From contig NZ_CP121197.1 in assembly GCF_029625215.1 (NCBI RefSeq), positions 2,046,001 to 2,110,000 of the forward strand: a stretch of DNA of 64,000 nucleotides, written 5' to 3'. The position numbers and the translations under genes were made by a program. The notes under the pieces are model-generated. The model made no database searches. It was given only the letters and a program-made list of their open reading frames with translations, and was not told the DNA's origin. Shown here piece by piece: positions 59,934 to 64,000 of the stretch. Positions within the stretch are counted from its first letter, which is position 1. The number at the start of each line of letters is the position of its first letter. Origin of the DNA: Aurantibacillus circumpalustris. Its GTDB lineage: Bacteria > Bacteroidota > Bacteroidia > B-17B0 > Aurantibacillaceae.

Positions 59934-61091
59934 ATGATATCTTTCGATAATACAGAAAATGCTTTTAAAGCGAAATCAAATTCTGAATTAAGCCGTTCTT
60001 ACTGGCTTTTTAAGTTAATTAGTAATCCGCTACTTGTAAAGGCTGGCGCAACTTTAGGTCCACTAGCGCTTAATTTAGGTTTTAAAGGAATAATTAAAGG
60101 AACTATTTTCAAGCAGTTTGTAGGTGGCGAAACAATTGAAGATTGCAACAAAGCAATTCAAGAATTAGGTAAGTACAACATTGGTACAATTTTAGATTAT
60201 AGTGTTGAAGGAAAAGAAAGTGAAAATGATTTTGACAATTGTTTACACGAAACGCTTGATACTATTAACAAAGCAAAAGACGATAAAAATATCCCTTTTT
60301 GTGTTTTCAAAGTTACCGGACTTGCACGATTTGACCTATTAGAAATAGTAAGTTCGGGAAAATCGTTAAGTGAAGTAGAAATAGCCGAATGGGAACGCGT
60401 TAAAAAAAGAGTAAAAACAATTTGTACACTAGCCTATGAAAATAATCAATGTATTTTTATTGATGCTGAGGAAAGCTGGATTCAGCAGGCAATTGATGAT
60501 TTAGCGGATGAAAATATGTTAGCTTATAATAGAACAAAAGCTATTGTTTACAATACTTTTCAATTATACAGAAGTGACAGGTTAGAGTTTTTAAAAAAAT
60601 CGATTCAACAAGGTAAAACAAATTCTTATCATGTAGGTGCGAAATTAGTAAGAGGTGCTTATATGGAAAAGGAGCGCAAACGCGCAATGGACAAGGCTTA
60701 TCCATCACCTATTCAATCGACAAAAGAAAAAAGTGACGACGACTATAATGCCGCGTTAAGATTATGTATTGATAATATTGCTGTGATGGGACTTTGCGCT
60801 GGAACACATAATGAAAAAAGTAGTTTGATTTTAGTGGAATTAATGCATGAAAAAAAGATTTCACCTTCTGATCCACGAATTTATTTTTCGCAGCTTTTAG
60901 GTATGAGTGATCATATTTCTTTTAATCTTTCATTAAACGGTTATAATGTTGCAAAATATGTCCCGTACGGACCAATAAAAGACGTGATGCCCTATTTAAT
61001 TCGCAGGGCCCAAGAGAATACGAGTGTTAAGGGACAAACGGGAAGAGAACTCAATTTAATTATTAGGGAGAAAAAAAGAAGGGCTCAATAA
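59934..61091 (+). CDS. putA: Proline dehydrogenase (housekeeping copy)
   Basis: This 385-aa enzyme oxidises proline with FAD. The motifs CIFIDAEESW, GAKLVRGAYMEKERKRA, AGTHNEKSS and PYLIRRAQENTSV are all clean. It is a monofunctional PutA domain without the P5C dehydrogenase part. It is paralogous to the copy inside the nor operon (9374-10582), with which it shares all these motifs. It stands alone, 53 nt after the M16 peptidase. Confidence 0.92.
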   Translation: MISFDNTENAFKAKSNSELSRSYWLFKLISNPLLVKAGATLGPLALNLGFKGIIKGTIFKQFVGGETIEDCNKAIQELGKYNIGTILDYSVEGKESENDFDNCLHETLDTINKAKDDKNIPFCVFKVTGLARFDLLEIVSSGKSLSEVEIAEWERVKKRVKTICTLAYENNQCIFIDAEESWIQQAIDDLADENMLAYNRTKAIVYNTFQLYRSDRLEFLKKSIQQGKTNSYHVGAKLVRGAYMEKERKRAMDKAYPSPIQSTKEKSDDDYNAALRLCIDNIAVMGLCAGTHNEKSSLILVELMHEKKISPSDPRIYFSQLLGMSDHISFNLSLNGYNVAKYVPYGPIKDVMPYLIRRAQENTSVKGQTGRELNLIIREKKRRAQ

Positions 61092-61157
61092 TTAACAATT
61101 ACGTTAAATAAAAAGCCCTAAAATTATTTCAGAAAAATTACGCTTTGATAAACTCCA

Positions 61158-61547
61158 CTATTTAATTTCGCAGGTGTAATCGGTATCATACTGCGCATGC
61201 CTATCAGCAGTTTGTGAAACTGACGTGTTATAGGTGTATGTGACCCCTCCAACAACAGTTTGACTGACCGTATTAACTACAATCGTAGTTGTATTTGTTT
61301 CAGATGATGATTCTGTTCTGGTATTACAATTGTACAATCGCGTTAAGTCACTTTCATTCACATCATCAAGCGTTACACTGTTTTTAGTCGATTGGTTAGT
61401 TGTTGTGGTAGATGGTTGGCCTGAACTTCTTGGTGTAATAGTAGTTGTAGTTGTCTGATCTGATTCACAGTTACACGTATGCGTTTTTTTGCAGGATATG
61501 AAAAACAAATTTCCTGCAATTACAAAAATGAATATTGATAATTTCAT
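61158..61547 (-). CDS. Small Thr/Ser-rich lipoprotein 1
   Basis: This 129-aa protein has a lipoprotein signal (lipobox FFISC, Cys19). A Cys pair follows (THTCNCES), then a Thr/Ser/Asn-rich stretch (28-60) and a C-terminal CEIK tail. The composition suggests an extracellular, flexible protein, and Cys could form disulfides. It is paralogous in design to the next upstream gene (8 nt apart), so the pair is a tandem duplication. Function unknown. Confidence 0.7.
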   Translation of the reverse strand: MKLSIFIFVIAGNLFFISCKKTHTCNCESDQTTTTTITPRSSGQPSTTTTNQSTKNSVTLDDVNESDLTRLYNCNTRTESSSETNTTTIVVNTVSQTVVGGVTYTYNTSVSQTADRHAQYDTDYTCEIK

Positions 61548-61555
61548 GGTTTAGT

Positions 61556-61852
61556 TTATTTAATTTTACATTTAGTATCAGTGTCGTAGATTGATGTAGT
61601 AGTCTGTCCGTTACTGGTGTTGTTATATGTATTTGAATACTTTCTGTCACCACAAAGGGTTCCTAAGTCAGATTTACTTATATTTTTGTAGGTTGTGGTT
61701 GTTGTAACCGGGTTTTGCGTTTGGGTTGTTGTGCCATTTTGACCCGTTTGAGTTTGAGTAGTAGTCTCGGTGCATTCACATGTTACGTCTTTTTTACACG
61801 CGGTGTTTAGTACGACTAGCACTGTAACTGCTAAAAATAATTTGGTCTTCAT
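61556..61852 (-). CDS. Small Thr/Gln-rich lipoprotein 2
   Basis: This 98-aa protein has a lipoprotein signal (lipobox NTAC, Cys18). Cys-x-Cys (VTCECTE) and Thr/Gln repeats (TTTQTQTG, TTTQTQNP) follow, and it ends in a short Cys-containing tail (TKCKIK). The last residues match those of the downstream lipoprotein. Both have no known family. Low-complexity linkers and paired cysteines suggest surface exposure. It is divergent from the CCA-adding enzyme gene. Confidence 0.7.
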   Translation of the reverse strand: MKTKLFLAVTVLVVLNTACKKDVTCECTETTTQTQTGQNGTTTQTQNPVTTTTTYKNISKSDLGTLCGDRKYSNTYNNTSNGQTTTSIYDTDTKCKIK

Positions 61853-61923
61853 GTAGGATGGTTTTGGATTTATGCTGCAATATAGCGAAAAAATTGACTA
61901 AAATACCTACTTTTGCAGCGTTT

Positions 61924-63327
61924 ATGTACAGCTTTTTAGAACAAGATATTTTTAGAATTATTCAACAGGCATCTGACGAGTTAAATGTGGATGCTTATGC
62001 AATTGGCGGCTACGTTAGAGATATGTTTTTAGAAAGAAGCAGCAAAGATATTGATGTAGTTACCATTGGAAAAGGAATTGATTTAGCAACGCTTGTTCAT
62101 CAAAAATTAGGACGCGAAGCGCATCTTTCTACGTTTAAAAATTTTGGTACAGCTCAGGTTAAATTCAATGATCTTGAAATTGAATTTGTTGGAGCCCGCA
62201 AAGAAAGTTATAATCGCGATTCCCGCAAACCCATTGTTGAAGATGGCACGCTTGAAGATGATCAAAACCGAAGAGACTTTACTATAAACGCTTTAGCAAT
62301 TGGTATTTCTAAGAACAAGCACGCAAAACTTTTAGACCCATTTAATGGTTTGGAAGATTTGAAAAATAAAATACTCCGGACGCCCTTAGATCCTGCTATC
62401 ACTTATAGCGATGATCCGCTGCGTATGATGCGTGCAATTCGCTTCGCAACACAATTAAATTTCGCCATTGAAGAGAAATCTTTGCAGGCAATCGCAACCA
62501 ATAAAGACAGAATTAAAATTGTTTCAAAAGAAAGAATAAGCGATGAATTAAATAAAATAATTCTTTCTCCAATTCCTTCTGTGGGATTTAAATTATTATT
62601 TAACACAGGTTTACTTCATTTGATTTTTCCTGAAATGGTTAAGTTACAAGGCACCGAAACAATTAAAGGATTGTCTCATAAAGATAATTTTTACCATACG
62701 CTTGAAGTGCTTGATAACGTTGCAAAGAAAAGCGATAATCTTTGGTTACGTTGGGCCGCTATTCTGCACGATATAGCAAAACCTGCAACAAAACGTTTTG
62801 AAGAAGGACATGGATTTACCTTTCATGGCCATGAGGACAAGGGAGCGCGAATGGTTCCGAAAATTTTCACGAATTTAAAATTGCCATTGAATGAAAAAAT
62901 GAAATACGTTCAGAAATTGGTGGAGTTGCATTTACGGCCTATTGTCTTAGCAAAAACAGAAGTTACAGATAGTGCAGTAAGACGTTTGCTTTTTGAAGCC
63001 GGAGATGACATTGATGATTTAATGGCGCTCTGCGAAAGTGATATTACAACTAAGAATCCCAACAAGGTAAAACGTTACATGCAAAATTTTGAAGTCGTGC
63101 GCACAAAGCTGGTTGAACTGGAAGAGAAAGATAAGCTGCGCAACTGGCAGCCGCCAATTATGGGGGAGGATATTATGAAGATGTATGATTTGAGTCCTGG
63201 CCGTGAAATAGGAATTCTTAAAAATGCTTTAAAAGACGCCATACTCGATGGTATAGTAGAAAATACCTTTGAAGGTGCTAAAAAGTTTCTTGACAAAAAG
63301 TTTGAAGAACTAAAGAAAGCGAATTAA
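61924..63327 (+). CDS. CCA-adding tRNA nucleotidyltransferase with HD domain
   Basis: I start at the ATG at 61924 (MYSFLEQDIFRIIQQ), the natural family start; a longer frame from 61858 would add 22 odd residues. The 467-aa protein has AIGGYVRDMFLERSSKDIDVV (nucleotidyltransferase DxD), RRDFTINALAI and DPLRMMRAIRFATQL, then the HD domain (ILHDIAKPATKRF). It adds or repairs CCA ends of tRNAs. That fits the lack of an encoded CCA in the tRNA-Ser of this window. Confidence 0.93.
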   Translation: MYSFLEQDIFRIIQQASDELNVDAYAIGGYVRDMFLERSSKDIDVVTIGKGIDLATLVHQKLGREAHLSTFKNFGTAQVKFNDLEIEFVGARKESYNRDSRKPIVEDGTLEDDQNRRDFTINALAIGISKNKHAKLLDPFNGLEDLKNKILRTPLDPAITYSDDPLRMMRAIRFATQLNFAIEEKSLQAIATNKDRIKIVSKERISDELNKIILSPIPSVGFKLLFNTGLLHLIFPEMVKLQGTETIKGLSHKDNFYHTLEVLDNVAKKSDNLWLRWAAILHDIAKPATKRFEEGHGFTFHGHEDKGARMVPKIFTNLKLPLNEKMKYVQKLVELHLRPIVLAKTEVTDSAVRRLLFEAGDDIDDLMALCESDITTKNPNKVKRYMQNFEVVRTKLVELEEKDKLRNWQPPIMGEDIMKMYDLSPGREIGILKNALKDAILDGIVENTFEGAKKFLDKKFEELKKAN

Positions 63328-63353
63328 GTTTTAATTCTTACGATTAAACGAGC

Positions 63354-64000
63354 ATGAAATTTCACCTGAATTACATACCGAAAAAAAATGATTTCGAAAT
63401 CAATCATAAGGATACTATTCTTTTGATGGGTTCTTGCTTTGCTGAGAATATTGGCACTCAACTAATAAATTCAAAATTTAGAACCTGTGTAAATCCAAAC
63501 GGAATTTTATTTAATCCCACTAGTATTTATAATTGTATTGAGGCCGCTGTTCATAAAAGCGCTACCGATGAATCTTTTATTTTGGAAAGAAATGGTTTAT
63601 ATTATAGTTACATGCACCATGGATCTTTTTCTTCAGAAAACAAAAATCAGCTTCTTGGTAAATTAAACGAATCAGTAAATTCAACACATGACTTTATTAA
63701 GAAGACAAATGTGCTCATTATCACTTTTGGTTCTGCATTTGTCTACCATCATAAAACACTTAATGAAACGGTTGCCAACTGTCACAAACAAGCCTCTTCA
63801 AATTTTGAAAAGCGATTATTGGAAGTTGATGAAATAGTAAAAACATATGTTTCTCTTATTAGCGAGGTAAAAGTTTTGAATCCTGAGATTAAAATTATTT
63901 TTACGGTTTCTCCAGTAAAGTATTTAAAAGAAGGGGTGGAGGAAAATAATTTAAGCAAGGCGACGCTGATTTTGAGCATAAACAAGCTGGTGAAAGAGAA
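63354..64000 (+). CDS. GSCFA-domain protein, 3'-truncated
   Basis: The frame opens with ATG at 63354 and runs off the window. The protein shows LLMGSCFAENIG (the GSCFA signature), NPNGILFNPTSIYN, ITFGSAFVYHH and FTVSPVKYLKEGVEENN. This matches the GSCFA domain, an SGNH-hydrolase-like family found mainly in Bacteroidota. Substrate unknown. It lies 26 nt after the CCA enzyme. Confidence 0.9.
   Translation, partial: MKFHLNYIPKKNDFEINHKDTILLMGSCFAENIGTQLINSKFRTCVNPNGILFNPTSIYNCIEAAVHKSATDESFILERNGLYYSYMHHGSFSSENKNQLLGKLNESVNSTHDFIKKTNVLIITFGSAFVYHHKTLNETVANCHKQASSNFEKRLLEVDEIVKTYVSLISEVKVLNPEIKIIFTVSPVKYLKEGVEENNLSKATLILSINKLVKE

Overview
The window looks like a Bacteroidota chromosome. It is AT-rich and most genes lack a Shine-Dalgarno sequence. 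Several promoters carry the Bacteroidota -7 element TAnnTTTG. The gene content fits too: TonB receptors, many Sec lipoproteins, DUF3467, a GSCFA protein, a Sec-exported NosZ and a Cox/CtaB cluster. I cannot name the genus.

Positions 1-36300 form a nitrogen-oxide and copper island. From left to right it holds: a truncated multi-pass membrane protein; a copper uptake unit (OprC/NosA-type TonB receptor, YtkA-like lipoprotein, Cys/His-rich small protein); an Rrf2-ric-nrdJ operon; a thioesterase/flavin-protein pair; a NO-reductase operon (601-aa putative flavoprotein, norC, variant norB, proline dehydrogenase, 60-aa membrane protein); a fasciclin lipoprotein; a TetR/peroxiredoxin operon; a nos operon (cytochrome c, nosZ, a nosL fusion, nosD, nosF, nosY); nadA-nadB; a desaturase and queD; a hemerythrin protein, a Usp protein and a PAS histidine kinase; an ndh pseudogene; and a second Rrf2 operon with a group III truncated haemoglobin and a tryptophan 2,3-dioxygenase. 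No nitrite reductase, norD/norQ, nosR or CRP/FNR gene lies in the window.

Promoter reading ties the island together. A palindrome TTATGA-N6-TCATAA, with CRP/FNR-family geometry, sits 32-33 bp upstream of the -7 element of the nos, nadAB, thioesterase and fasciclin units, with a half-site before the copper unit. A second palindrome type with a GAT-N6-ATC core sits 27-29 bp upstream of the -7 element of both Rrf2 genes and of the nor operon, and a weaker copy lies in the nadA promoter. A third conserved promoter is shared by the Usp and PAS-kinase genes. I infer an anaerobic/NO-responsive network covering NO and N2O reduction, Fe-S repair, O2-independent dNTP synthesis, NAD synthesis and copper supply.

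Positions 36300-37510 are a scar-like zone: a hairpin-rich non-coding stretch, a chimeric integrase/GIY-YIG remnant, another inverted repeat and tRNA-Ser(GGA). Positions 37571-64000 are ordinary chromosome: two tandem GT-C-like membrane paralogues, cytochrome oxidase genes with ctaB, an OmpA/TPR lipoprotein, a nucleoside phosphorylase and pyrF, DUF3467, a membrane glycosyltransferase-like protein, tex, aroE, dnaX, an M16 peptidase, a second proline dehydrogenase, two small lipoproteins, a CCA-adding enzyme and a GSCFA protein cut by the right edge.
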